From NCBI RefSeq assembly GCF_019396385.1, contig NZ_JAHKRN010000019.1:87219-151218 (forward strand): a stretch of DNA of 64,000 nt, given 5' to 3'. The position numbers and the translations under genes were made by a program. Of the stretch, positions 56,068-63,887 are shown in pieces. The first letter of the stretch is position 1, and the number at the start of each line of letters is the position of its first letter. The notes below the pieces were generated by a model. It saw nothing but the letters and a program-made list of their open reading frames with translations, searched no databases and was not told where the DNA came from. The stretch comes from Nonomuraea harbinensis. Its GTDB lineage: Bacteria > Actinomycetota > Actinomycetes > Streptosporangiales > Streptosporangiaceae.

Positions 56068-57525
56068 ATGTCGAGAGCCCTTTCCCGGTTGGGCGCGGTG
56101 CTCGCCGCCGCCTGCCTGCTGTTCGCGTCGTTGTCCGTGGCCGACCAGAAGGAGGCCGCCGCGCTGGAACCTTTCACCGGATATCTGATGGCGCACTTCA
56201 CCGGGGAGTCGGCCAACGGGGAGCAGATCTACCTCGCCCACAGCGACGACGGGCTGCACTGGACCGACCTGAACAACGGCGCGCTCGTCCTGCGCTCCAC
56301 GGTCGGCACGCGCGGGGTCCGCGACCCCGCCCTGGTCAGGTCGCCCGCCGGTGACCGCTACTGGATCGTCGCCACCGACCTGCGCATCGCCGCCGGCACG
56401 TCCTGGAGCGACGCCGCGAACCGGGGGAGCACCTCGCTCGTCGTGTGGGAGTCGGCCGACCTGGTGAACTGGTCGGCCCCACGGCTGATCAACGTCGCCG
56501 GCGCCATCCCCGGCGCGGGCAACGCCTGGGCGCCCGAGGCCATCTACAACCCGGCCACCGGCGACTACGTCATCTACTGGGCGACCAACTCGCCGCGCGA
56601 CGGCGTGACCAAGCACCGCATCTGGTACGTACGCACGAGCGACTTCCGCAGCTTCACCGCGCCGCAGCCGTTCATCGAGCGCGGCGGCGCCCAGGGGATC
56701 ATCGACACGCAGATCGTCGAGGTGCCCGGCGCCGTGGGCGGGTACCGCTACTACCGGGCGTCGGCCGACGGGCACATCTCGATCGAGGCCGCCAACTCCA
56801 TCCTCGGCTCCTGGACCAGCCTCGGGAACCTGTCACACCTCGGCATCTCCAACGGCACCGGCGGCGGCAACGTCGTGGAAGGCCCGATGTGGATGAAGTT
56901 CCACGACCGCGACGAATGGGCGCTCTGGCTGGACCAGTTCGCCACCGGCCGCGGCTACATGCCCATCACCTCGACCAACCTGGGCAGCACGCGGAACTTC
57001 CGCACGCGCTCCGACTACGGCATGGGCGCCGGCCGCAAACGGCACGGCTCCGTGCTCAGCCTGACCGCCGCCGAGGAGAGCCGGGTGCTCGGCCGCTGGG
57101 GCGCGACCCTGCCGGTCAACCGCATCCAGTCGTACAACTTCCAGGACCGGTACGTCCGGCACGCGGACTTCGACGTGCGCCTCGACGCGAACGTCAGCCC
57201 GGCCCAGGACGCGCAGTTCCGGCTGGTGCCGGGCCTGGCGAACAGCTCCGGGTACGTGTCCTTCGCGTCGGTGAACTTCCCCGGCTACTACCTGCGGCAC
57301 TACGGGTACGACCTGGTGCTGGCGCCCGACGACGGCACCGCCGTCTTCGCCGCGGACGCCACCTTCCGCCAGGTCCCTGGGCTCGCCGCCTCGTCGTGGA
57401 CGTCGTTCCAGTCGTACAACTATCCCGACCGGTACCTCCGGCATTCGAACTACCTGCTCAGGATCGACCCGATCACCGACGCGCAGGGCCGCGGCGACGC
57501 CACCTTCCGCGTCGTGGGCGGCTGA
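56068..57525 (+). CDS. Secreted GH43-like enzyme with C-terminal AbfB (CBM42) domain
   Basis: Exported enzyme of 485 residues; signal peptide about 1-33. The propeller domain (about 36-345) contains YLMAHFTGESANGEQIYLAH, GVRDPALVRSPAGDRYWIVA with the RDP catalytic Asp, NAWAPEAIYNPATGDYVIYW, and WMKFHDRDEWALWLDQF. The C-terminal beta-trefoil (about 350-485) has three AbfB repeats, each with F/YNFQDRYVRH-like cores: IQSYNFQDRYVRHADFDVRL, ASVNFPGYYLRHYGYDLVL and FQSYNYPDRYLRHSNYLLRI. AbfB domains bind arabinofuranose side chains, so arabinan, arabinoxylan or arabinogalactan is a likely target. GAAGGAGAC precedes the ATG. Control by a LacI-type regulator is indicated by the upstream operator. Confidence 0.88.
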   Translation: MSRALSRLGAVLAAACLLFASLSVADQKEAAALEPFTGYLMAHFTGESANGEQIYLAHSDDGLHWTDLNNGALVLRSTVGTRGVRDPALVRSPAGDRYWIVATDLRIAAGTSWSDAANRGSTSLVVWESADLVNWSAPRLINVAGAIPGAGNAWAPEAIYNPATGDYVIYWATNSPRDGVTKHRIWYVRTSDFRSFTAPQPFIERGGAQGIIDTQIVEVPGAVGGYRYYRASADGHISIEAANSILGSWTSLGNLSHLGISNGTGGGNVVEGPMWMKFHDRDEWALWLDQFATGRGYMPITSTNLGSTRNFRTRSDYGMGAGRKRHGSVLSLTAAEESRVLGRWGATLPVNRIQSYNFQDRYVRHADFDVRLDANVSPAQDAQFRLVPGLANSSGYVSFASVNFPGYYLRHYGYDLVLAPDDGTAVFAADATFRQVPGLAASSWTSFQSYNYPDRYLRHSNYLLRIDPITDAQGRGDATFRVVGG

Positions 57526-57573
57526 CGGCCATCGGGCAGGCGTTCGGAAAGATGGTCCATCGGACGCCGCCGC

Positions 57574-57587
57574 GGGACTTTCGTCCC
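57574..57587. promoter_or_regulatory. Perfect DosR-like box upstream of the membrane/radical SAM pair
   Basis: GGGAC-TTTC-GTCCC, 10 of 10 arm matches and the best site in the window, 85-98 bp before the GTG of the next gene. A poorer copy, GGAAA-GATG-GTCCA (57546-57559), has its centre 28 bp upstream. Confidence 0.75.
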
Positions 57588-57671
57588 TGCCGTGCACGGG
57601 CCCGCGCCGGAAGCCTGGGCGGTGTCCGGCCGACGCCGGACCCACCAGCGTGACGACGTCAGGAGCGATAC

Positions 57672-58145
57672 GTGAGCATGCTGCAAACAGCGGTGACCCT
57701 GCTGGGCGCGGTGGGCGCGGCGATGGTGCTGTCGGGACCCGTCATGGCCGTCCAGGGGGTCAGAGGGCGCGCGGAGATCCGCCGGGAACTGCGCGGCCAG
57801 GGCATCAGCTTCCCGCGCACGGGACCGCCCGCCGTGCTCGCCGGACGGGCGGTCGTCACCGGCCCCCAGGCCCGCGCGTTCGCCGACGTGATCGGCGACA
57901 ACGTGCTGGCGGCCACCGGCGGCCGGACCTACGCGCAGGTGAGCGCCGAGCTGATGGCCGCGCCCGGCGGTGACGACGAGCTCGCGGCGCTGCGCCAGAC
58001 GGCCTTCACCGGGCAGATGCTGCGCGCCTCACTGCTCAACGCCTACCAGGCATGGCAGGTCACCACCCTGGTCATCGGCCTGGGCGCGCTGCTGACCGCC
58101 ACCGGCGCCGCCCTGCTCACCGCGAGCATCGCCCTGGCACCCTGA
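57672..58145 (+). CDS. Small membrane protein cotranscribed with radical SAM gene
   Basis: Protein of 157 residues with hydrophobic segments at about 5-28 and 128-155 and a soluble middle part. GRGISFPRTGPPAVLAGRAV-like text and the YAQVSAELMAAPGGDDELAALRQTAF block do not match a family I know. GTG start with AGGAG 7 nt upstream. The stop is 17 bp before the TTG of the radical SAM gene, so they form an operon behind the best DosR-like box. The topology (two helices with a cytoplasmic or external loop) would suit a membrane anchor or a maturation partner. Confidence 0.65.
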   Translation: MSMLQTAVTLLGAVGAAMVLSGPVMAVQGVRGRAEIRRELRGQGISFPRTGPPAVLAGRAVVTGPQARAFADVIGDNVLAATGGRTYAQVSAELMAAPGGDDELAALRQTAFTGQMLRASLLNAYQAWQVTTLVIGLGALLTATGAALLTASIALAP

Positions 58146-58162
58146 ACCCTGGAGCAACCTCC

Positions 58163-59494
58163 TTGACCACCGACCCCACCTCCACCACCACCGACCTCAC
58201 CGCGGCCACAGAGCCCGCCGCGGCCACAGAGCCCGCCGTGTCTGCGGACCCCGCCGTGACCACGGACCCGGCCGCGGCCAGAGGCCCCGCCCTGACGGCG
58301 CGGCCGTTGCGGCGTGCGCGTCGTGACGTCGGCGCCGGGCCGTTCATCGTCATCTGGGAGGCCACCCGCGCCTGCCCGCTGGCCTGCCTGCACTGCCGCG
58401 CCGAAGCCCGGCCCGACCGCCATCCTGGCGAGCTGAGCACGCACGAGGCGCGGGAGCTGATGCGCCAGGTCGCGGCCTTCGGCCGTCCCGCGCCGCTGTT
58501 CGTGATCACCGGAGGCGACCCCTTCGAGCGTCCCGACCTGTTCGACCTCGTACGGTACGGCCGCGAGCTCGGCCTGGCCCCCTCCGTCTCGCCCTCGGCC
58601 ACGCCCGCGCTGACCTCCGCCAACCTCAGCAGGCTGCACGAGGCCGGCGCGGCCGCGATCTCGCTCAGCGTGGACGCGGCCACGGCCGCCCGCCACGACG
58701 AGTTCCGCGGCTACGACGGCGTGTTCTCCCGCACCCTGGCCGCCTGGCGGGCGGCGCGCCAAGCCGGGCTCAAGGTGCAGATCAACACCACGGTGACCCG
58801 CCGCAACCTGTCCCAGCTGCCGGACATCGCCCGGCTGGTACGCGACCACGGCGCCATGCTGTGGAGCGTCTTCTTCCTCGTGCCCACCGGCCGGGGCAGG
58901 GCTCTCGCGGCGCTGAGCCCGCAGGAGGCCGAGGACGTGCTGCACTTCGTCCACGACCTCGGCATCGTCGTCCCGGTCAAGACCACCGAGGCACACCACT
59001 TCCGGCGCGTCGCCGTACAGCGGCTCATCCTGGCGGAACGCGGCGCCGACCATGCCGCCGAGCTCGGGCTCGGCCCGCTCTACCGGGATCTGCGGCGGCG
59101 CGCCCGGCGCGCCGGGCTGATCAGGGAGCGCCGGGCCCGCCGCCCGCCGATCGACGTCAACGCCGGTCGCGGCCTGGTGTTCGTCTCCCACACCGGGAGC
59201 GTCCACCCGTCCGGTTTCCTCCCCGTGGCCTGCGGCGACGTGCGCGAGCGGCCGCTGACCGAGATCTACCGGAACGCTCCGCTGTTCCGCGCGCTGCGCG
59301 ATCCCGGGCGGCTCTCCGGACGCTGCGGCGCCTGCGAGTTCCGGGCCGTCTGCGGCGGTTCACGCTCTCGCGCGTACGCCTGCACGGGCGACGTGTTCGC
59401 CGAGGAGCCCTGGTGCGGCTACCAGCCGGGCAGCTTCCCGTACCAGCGGGAGCTCACGCCCTACCTCCCGCAGGAAGAGGCCCGAGAGAGGTAG
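58163..59494 (+). CDS. Radical SAM/SPASM protein (TIGR04053-like)
   Basis: Radical S-adenosylmethionine enzyme of 443 residues. The [4Fe-4S] motif is C71-PLA-C75-LH-C78 (CxxxCxxC), the SAM-binding glycines are TGGDPFERPDLF, and the C-terminal SPASM-like cluster region has CGACEFRAVCGGSRSRAYAC and a last PWCGY Cys. The arrangement recalls the TIGR04053 group, related to haem-modifying AhbC/AhbD/NirJ enzymes. The TTG at 58163 (GGAG 8 nt upstream) gives an N-terminal tail of about 50 residues of repeated Thr/Ala/Asp/Pro; GTG or TTG codons further in (for example 58309) could start the conserved part. No precursor peptide gene is visible. A perfect DosR-like box heads the operon. Confidence 0.87.
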   Translation: MTTDPTSTTTDLTAATEPAAATEPAVSADPAVTTDPAAARGPALTARPLRRARRDVGAGPFIVIWEATRACPLACLHCRAEARPDRHPGELSTHEARELMRQVAAFGRPAPLFVITGGDPFERPDLFDLVRYGRELGLAPSVSPSATPALTSANLSRLHEAGAAAISLSVDAATAARHDEFRGYDGVFSRTLAAWRAARQAGLKVQINTTVTRRNLSQLPDIARLVRDHGAMLWSVFFLVPTGRGRALAALSPQEAEDVLHFVHDLGIVVPVKTTEAHHFRRVAVQRLILAERGADHAAELGLGPLYRDLRRRARRAGLIRERRARRPPIDVNAGRGLVFVSHTGSVHPSGFLPVACGDVRERPLTEIYRNAPLFRALRDPGRLSGRCGACEFRAVCGGSRSRAYACTGDVFAEEPWCGYQPGSFPYQRELTPYLPQEEARER

Positions 59495-59564
59495 GGCCCT
59501 CACAGGAGGCGGCCTCGGCAGAGCCGAGCGCCCACCCGTCCCCGGCGCTCCGCAGCCGGGCGGC

Positions 59565-59664
59565 ACGCGTCGTGGACCGGCCGTGGTGGCTCAGGGCGAC
59601 CCCGGTCCGAGCTGGTTGGTACGCGTCGTGGACCGGCCGTGGCCGCTCAAGGCGACCACGGTCC
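59565..59664. repeat. 44-bp tandem duplication at the truncated TetR gene
   Basis: Copies at 59565-59608 and 59621-59664 share 40 of 44 bases and begin with ACGCGTCGTGGACCGGCCGT. Copy 2 includes the stop codon and final codons of the TetR gene on the minus strand. The 56-bp period suggests slippage or an aborted rearrangement at the point where the TetR gene is cut short. Confidence 0.85.
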
Positions 59665-59976
59665 CTCGGCGAGGCGCTCGACCGTCCAGGCGAGCCCGTG
59701 TCTGGCGGTCTCGCTGTCCGGCGTGCGCGTGTGCGGCCCGCACAGCTCCGCGGCGCGTTCCTCGATTCGGACGATGTTGTCCTCGTAGACCGTCGCCGCG
59801 AGCTCCTCCCTGGAGCCGAAGGTGCGGTAGAGGGTCGTGCGGCTGACGTCGGCCGCCCGCGCGATCTCCGCCAGCGCCACCTCGTGCCCGTGCTCCGCGA
59901 AGACGCGCCGGGCGGCCGCGAGCAGTCGCCCGCGGTTCCGCACGGCGTCGCGTCGCCTGAGCCCGGAACCCCTCAT
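59647..59976 (-). CDS. Truncated TetR family regulator
   Basis: Only 109 residues, where TetR proteins have about 190. The helix-turn-helix is intact (ARRVFAEHGHEVALAEIARA, then DVSRTTLYRTFGSREELAAT), but the ligand-binding domain stops after about 45 residues at ERLAEGPWSP. The 3' end lies within a tandem duplication, supporting truncation by rearrangement. A perfect TetR-style operator, CGTACA-CTGA-TGTACG, remains upstream. ATG at 59974-59976 has AAGG 5 nt upstream. The protein might still bind DNA but without effector control; it may be a pseudogene. Confidence 0.65.
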   Translation of the reverse strand: MRGSGLRRRDAVRNRGRLLAAARRVFAEHGHEVALAEIARAADVSRTTLYRTFGSREELAATVYEDNIVRIEERAAELCGPHTRTPDSETARHGLAWTVERLAEGPWSP

Positions 59977-60003
59977 GCTCACCTTTCCTTCGATTAACAG
60001 AAA

Positions 60004-60019
60004 CGTACACTGATGTACG
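60004..60019. promoter_or_regulatory. TetR-type operator upstream of the truncated regulator
   Basis: CGTACA-CTGA-TGTACG is a perfect dyad, enclosed in a wider inverted repeat GAAACGTA (60000-60007) and TACGTTTC (60022-60029). Confidence 0.7.
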
Positions 60020-60202
60020 GATACGTTTCGGCGTCGCCGACATCGCCGCCGAAGGTCTGGAGCGTCAACGGCGGAGGCGGGTTCCGCGACCGAGCGGTTC
60101 CGGCCGTGCGGATCTTCCAGGACAGATGCGCTTGTTGTTGATGTTGAGGCAATATGGTCTGCGGCAAGGACATCATGGCGAAAAGTGCGGGGGGAGCAGT
60201 CG

Positions 60203-60499
60203 GTGGCGGACCTCGGCCTCCACTTCCAGGCGCTTGAAGAGTGCGCGTCGGCCGCGCGTAAGGCGGCCAGCCGGCTCTCCGAACTGGGCGACGACTATCC
60301 GGTCACGGGCACGAGTTCGTCGATCTTCGGCAAGCTGACCGACTCCTCCGGCCTGGCGACCCTCGTCGACGACGTCGAGAACACGGTCGACACCGAGCTC
60401 GGCCACGCCGGCAGGAAGCTCAGAGGCGTGGAGCGCGCCCTGGACAAGGTGGAGCAGAACGTCCGCACCGCCAACAACGCCAGCGGCGCGGCGGCCTGA
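60203..60499 (+). CDS. Small helical protein of type VII secretion style
   Basis: Protein of 98 residues, predicted all-helical with no hydrophobic segment: VADLGLHFQALEECASAARK then ELGDDYP, a Gly/Ser-rich turn, and DVENTVDTELGHAGRKLRGV to the end. Size and pattern resemble WXG100/ESX-associated partner proteins, though no Trp-x-Gly is present. The GTG at 60203 was chosen because GGGGGAG lies 6 nt upstream. Its TGA overlaps the ATG of the NlpC/P60 gene (TGATG), so the two products probably act or travel together. Confidence 0.7.
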   Translation: MADLGLHFQALEECASAARKAASRLSELGDDYPVTGTSSSIFGKLTDSSGLATLVDDVENTVDTELGHAGRKLRGVERALDKVEQNVRTANNASGAAA

Positions 60500-61599
60500 T
60501 GGACCTGGCCACCCAGATCTCGCAACTGCCCGGCTCGCGCAGCGGGGAGCTCGCCGAGATCCTGCGCAGCGTCAGCGGCAACCCCGAGGACATCCGCGCC
60601 ATCGCCACCAGGTGGCGGTCCGCCGCGGGCACGGTGAGCGAGCAGACCGGGCGCGTCACGACCGCGGTGAACGACGTCGACACCGCCTGGGAGGGCGCGT
60701 CGGCCGACGCCTTCGACGGGTACATGGGCAAGTACGACAAGGCGGGGACCGCGCTCCACGACGTGCTGGAGGACAGCGCCGCCTCCCTCGACACGGCGGC
60801 CGGGGCGCTGGAGACGGCCGAGTCGGAGATCACCTCGATCTGCAACCGCCTGGTCGAGTACGCCGACAGCCACAGCGACGACCGCGACGCCGTCGCCACC
60901 GAGGTCGGCAACGCGATCGACGCCGCCACGCCGCACAAGACGGAGGCCAACACCGCCGTCACCACCGCCATGACCAAGATCCAGGGCTATCTGGACGACC
61001 ACGAGTCGACCTTCGCCGCCATCAAGGCGCCCGGCGACCAGACGTTCGTGCCGGCGCCGGGCCACACCGTCGTGTGGGAGCCGTCGACGCTGCCGGACGA
61101 CTTCATGAGGACGACGTACCAGAGCGGGGGCGACGGCACACCGCCCGGCGGGACCACTCCGTACTCCGCGACCGGTCCGGGCACCGGGACCACCTCGTAC
61201 GCGGGCGGCTCCGGCGCGCCGCCGCAACCGCTGTCGTTCGCGCCGGGCACCGCCACCGGCGACCGCATCGTCGAGGCCGCCCGCATGCACCTCGGCAAGC
61301 CGTACGTGTGGGGGGCCAACGGGCCGAGCGCCTTCGACTGCAGCGGGCTCGTCTACTACACACTCAACCAGGCGGGCGTGAAGATCGGCGACACGACCGC
61401 CGCCGGATACCAGGCGAGCGGCAAGCCGGTCAGCACCCCGCAACCCGGCGACATGGTCTTCTTCGGCCACCCGGCCGGCCACGTGGGCGTCTACATCGGC
61501 AACGGCCAGATGATCCACGCGCCCCGGCCGGGGTCCGAGGTCATGGTGGCGAGCGTCGCCGCCGACGGGCGGCCCGTCAGCTACCGCCGCTTCACCTGA
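60499..61599 (+). CDS. WXG-containing NlpC/P60 peptidoglycan hydrolase
   Basis: Protein of 366 residues combining a secretion domain with a cell-wall enzyme. Residues about 10-190 are helical with W64-E-G66 in the turn (DTAWEGASADAFDGY), typical of WXG100-family substrates of type VII secretion. A Gly/Thr/Pro-rich linker (about 210-255) leads to an NlpC/P60 peptidase (about 258-366) with catalytic C281 (AFDCSGLVYY), H328 (GHVGVYIGNG) and H340 (MIHAPRPG), which would cleave D-gamma-glutamyl-diaminopimelate bonds. There is no Sec signal peptide, so export would need the ESX-like route. No ESX core genes are in the window. Confidence 0.85.
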   Translation: MDLATQISQLPGSRSGELAEILRSVSGNPEDIRAIATRWRSAAGTVSEQTGRVTTAVNDVDTAWEGASADAFDGYMGKYDKAGTALHDVLEDSAASLDTAAGALETAESEITSICNRLVEYADSHSDDRDAVATEVGNAIDAATPHKTEANTAVTTAMTKIQGYLDDHESTFAAIKAPGDQTFVPAPGHTVVWEPSTLPDDFMRTTYQSGGDGTPPGGTTPYSATGPGTGTTSYAGGSGAPPQPLSFAPGTATGDRIVEAARMHLGKPYVWGANGPSAFDCSGLVYYTLNQAGVKIGDTTAAGYQASGKPVSTPQPGDMVFFGHPAGHVGVYIGNGQMIHAPRPGSEVMVASVAADGRPVSYRRFT

Positions 61600-61633
61600 C
61601 CCTCTCGGGCCGGCCACCGCTCCGGGGGCGCGG

Positions 61634-62044
61634 TCAGGCCTTCGGTTCCTGCGAGATCCGCAGCATGTTGCCCGAGGGGTCGCGGAACGCGCAGTCGCGC
61701 GGGCCCCAGGGCTGGTCGATGGGCTCCTGGAGCACCTCGGCGCCGGTCGCCCGGACCCTTTCGAAGGTCGTGTCGAGATCGTCGGTGCGGAAGATGATCA
61801 TCGGCAGGGCGCCCTTGACGAGCAGCTCCTGGAGGGCGTCGCCGTCCTCCTGGGACCGGCCGGCGTGCGGCGTGGAGATCACGATCTCCACGCCCGGCTG
61901 GTCGGGGCTGCCGAGGGTGACCCAGCGGAACTCGCCGGACGGGACGTCGTTGCGCACCTCGAGGCCGAGCCCGTCGCGGTAGAAGGCGAGCGACTCGTCG
62001 ACGTCGTTGACACTGATGTGGCAGTACTGCAAGGCGATGGTCAT
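61634..62044 (-). CDS. VOC family protein (glyoxalase-like)
   Basis: Metalloprotein fold of 136 residues: IALQYCHISVNDVDESLAFYRDGLGLEVR opens the first module; VEIVISTPHAG and LPMIIFRTDDLDTTFERVRATGAEVL the second, ending AFRDPSGNMLRISQEP with the metal-ligand Glu replaced in position by R-I-S-Q-E. ATG at 62042-62044. It is 10 bp downstream of an AraC-type gene on the same strand, a common pairing in actinobacteria. Substrate unknown. Confidence 0.9.
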   Translation of the reverse strand: MTIALQYCHISVNDVDESLAFYRDGLGLEVRNDVPSGEFRWVTLGSPDQPGVEIVISTPHAGRSQEDGDALQELLVKGALPMIIFRTDDLDTTFERVRATGAEVLQEPIDQPWGPRDCAFRDPSGNMLRISQEPKA

Positions 62045-62054
62045 GCCGGCAACG

Positions 62055-62495
62055 CTAGGCGGCGGATTCGCGGCGCGCTTCTCGGATCGTGCTCGAAGCG
62101 TTTCTGGCCGGGCGGGTGCGGATCTTCGCCACGCACGGCGGCATCGCCGACACGGCGTGGTGCTCCCTGGCGCGGTAGGCGCTCGGCGTCTCACCCAGCA
62201 GCTCGGTGAACCGCGAGCTGAACGAGCCGAGCGAGGTACAGCCGACCGCCATGCACGCGTCGGTCACGCTGGCGCCCGCGCGCAGCAGCGCCATCGCCCG
62301 CTCGATGCGGCGGGTCATGAGGTAGCTGTAAGGCGTCTCGCCGTAGGCGGCCCGGAACTGCCGGGAGAAGTGGGCCGGAGACATGAGCGCGTGACGGGCC
62401 ATCGTCGGCACGTCGAGCGGACGCGCGTACTCCCGGTCGATCAGATCCCGCGCCCGCCGCAGGTGGGTGAGGTTGTCGAGATCCTGCGGGGTCAT
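62055..62495 (-). CDS. AraC family regulator, helix-turn-helix only
   Basis: Protein of 146 residues consisting of the AraC DNA-binding domain (about 10-110): LRRARDLIDREYARPLDVPT, RHALMSPAHFSRQFRAAYGE, ASVTDACMAVGCTSLGSFSS and RFTELLGETPSAYRAR. The remaining 30 residues are basic and unstructured. It lacks a sensor domain; in such pairs the adjacent VOC protein may serve as effector sensor or target. ATG at 62493-62495, no clear ribosome binding site. It is divergent from the Acg-type nitroreductase gene. Confidence 0.9.
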   Translation of the reverse strand: MTPQDLDNLTHLRRARDLIDREYARPLDVPTMARHALMSPAHFSRQFRAAYGETPYSYLMTRRIERAMALLRAGASVTDACMAVGCTSLGSFSSRFTELLGETPSAYRAREHHAVSAMPPCVAKIRTRPARNASSTIREARRESAA

Positions 62496-62551
62496 GACGC
62501 CAGCGTATAACGACCCCGTAGCCCGCGAGCCCGTGGGGCCAGGCCGCGAAC

Positions 62552-62586
62552 GGGCCATCGGCGGCGATCCCCGGGCCTTTGGTCCC
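62552..62586. promoter_or_regulatory. DosR-like box pair upstream of the Acg-type nitroreductase
   Basis: GGGCC-TTTG-GTCCC at 62573-62586 (9 of 10) and GGGCC-ATCG-GCGGC at 62552-62565 (6 of 10), centres 21 bp apart, about 75 bp before the start codon. Confidence 0.65.
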
Positions 62587-62657
62587 TGACGAGACCACGG
62601 CCGGGCGCGGGATCGTAGGCCCATGTCACCTGTCATCCCCGCACCGGAGACGTCCCG

Positions 62658-63650
62658 ATGACCGCGCCCCCGTTCGCGACACCCGGCGGCGTGAGCCGGA
62701 TGGTGAACGCCGCCGCCGCGGCACCGTCGGTGCACAACACCCAGCCATGGCGCTTCCGCTGCGCCGACGAAGAGACCATGGAGCTGTGGGCCGACCTCGG
62801 TCGGCTGCTCCGGGTCACCGACCCGCTGGGCCGCGGGCTCGGCGTCAGCTGCGGGGCCGCGCTGTGCAACCTCCGGCTGGCGGTCCGGATGACCGGGCAC
62901 GACGCCCACGTCGTGACGCTGCCCGACCCCGCCCACCGCCCCGACCTGCTGGCCCGCGTGCGCGCCGTCCCCGCGGGGCCGCCCGGCCAGGACGAGCGCC
63001 TGCTGTACGAGATGATTCCGCACCGGCGCACCAACCGCTTCCCCTTCGACGGCCGCCGGCTGCCCACCGCGGTCCTGGTGGAGCTGGTCCACGCCGCGCA
63101 CGCGGAGGGCGCCACGCTGGTCCTGCTGAAGGGCCGGACGGCCCGGCGCGTGCTCGGCATGATCGGCGCGGCCGAGGCCACGCTCGCCGCCGAGGAGTCC
63201 TACCGCGCCGAGCTCGCCCGCTGGACGGCTCCCGGCCGCCGCGACGGCGTGCCCCGGTACGCCGTCGGCCCCCGCCCGCGCGACGGCGAGCTGCCCATGC
63301 GGGACTTCCGCCTGGGGGAGGGGCGGCACGCGGAGGGCGCGCCGAGCGCCGCCTTCGAGGCCGATCCGCAGCTTGCGGCCCTGTTCACCAGGGGTGACGG
63401 GCCGCTCGACTGGCTGCGCGCCGGACAGGCGCTCCAGCGGGTGCTGCTCACCGCGACCGCACGCGGCGTGGCGGCGTCGCTGTTCAGCCAGCCGCTCGAC
63501 CTGCGGCCCGCCCAGCACTCCGGCGACCGCGCCGGGCCGCTGGGCCACGTGCAGATGCTGATCAGGCTCGGGTACGGGCCGCCGGTCCTGAGAGTGCCGC
63601 GCCGCCCGGCGTTCGAGGTGCTCGACCCGGTGGAGGCCGCGCGCAGGTGA
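62658..63650 (+). CDS. Acg family FMN-binding nitroreductase-like protein
   Basis: Nitroreductase-fold protein of 330 residues of the Acg type (Mycobacterium Rv2032-like, DosR regulon). Diagnostic text: AAAAAPSVHNTQPWRFRC at about 18-35, the FMN-contact region; DPLGRGLGVSCGAALCNLRLA, and IPHRRTNRFPFDGRRLP, all standard for this group. The C-terminal half has LQRVLLTATARGVAASLFSQ and GHVQMLIRLGYGP. In mycobacteria Acg binds FMN but lacks catalytic residues and may sequester flavin; activity here is unknown. ATG at 62658. Confidence 0.92.
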   Translation: MTAPPFATPGGVSRMVNAAAAAPSVHNTQPWRFRCADEETMELWADLGRLLRVTDPLGRGLGVSCGAALCNLRLAVRMTGHDAHVVTLPDPAHRPDLLARVRAVPAGPPGQDERLLYEMIPHRRTNRFPFDGRRLPTAVLVELVHAAHAEGATLVLLKGRTARRVLGMIGAAEATLAAEESYRAELARWTAPGRRDGVPRYAVGPRPRDGELPMRDFRLGEGRHAEGAPSAAFEADPQLAALFTRGDGPLDWLRAGQALQRVLLTATARGVAASLFSQPLDLRPAQHSGDRAGPLGHVQMLIRLGYGPPVLRVPRRPAFEVLDPVEAARR

Positions 63651-63763
63651 GCCAGGAGGCCGCCCGCGAGCCGGTGGGACGGAGCGCGATCGCCGGAGTT
63701 GACGAGCCGCCTCGTGCTGTGACATTCTGAGGGCGGCACCGAGGTTGACGCTTTTAGTACGCG

Positions 63764-63793
63764 TGGACATTCGTTTCCCGAGTGCGTTATGAT
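63764..63793 (+). promoter_or_regulatory. Promoter of rpoB
   Basis: TGGACA at 63764-63769 and TATGAT at 63788-63793 with an 18-bp spacer; the only strong -10 in the gap. A second candidate -35, TTGACG at 63745-63750, lies upstream. Confidence 0.5.
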
Positions 63794-63814
63794 GCTCCCT
63801 CGCGCTGCCACGCC

Positions 63815-63835
63815 GCCCCGGATTTCCGCCGGGGC
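63815..63835 (+). terminator. Hairpin in the rpoB leader (possible attenuator)
   Basis: GCCCCGG and CCGGGGC form a 7-bp stem with a 7-nt loop, followed by TTTCGG, 52 bp before the rpoB start. Confidence 0.5.
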
Positions 63836-63887
63836 TTTCGGTGTGCGCGCAGCTCGACTCCATCCGTGTTCTCCGGAAGGACATCTG

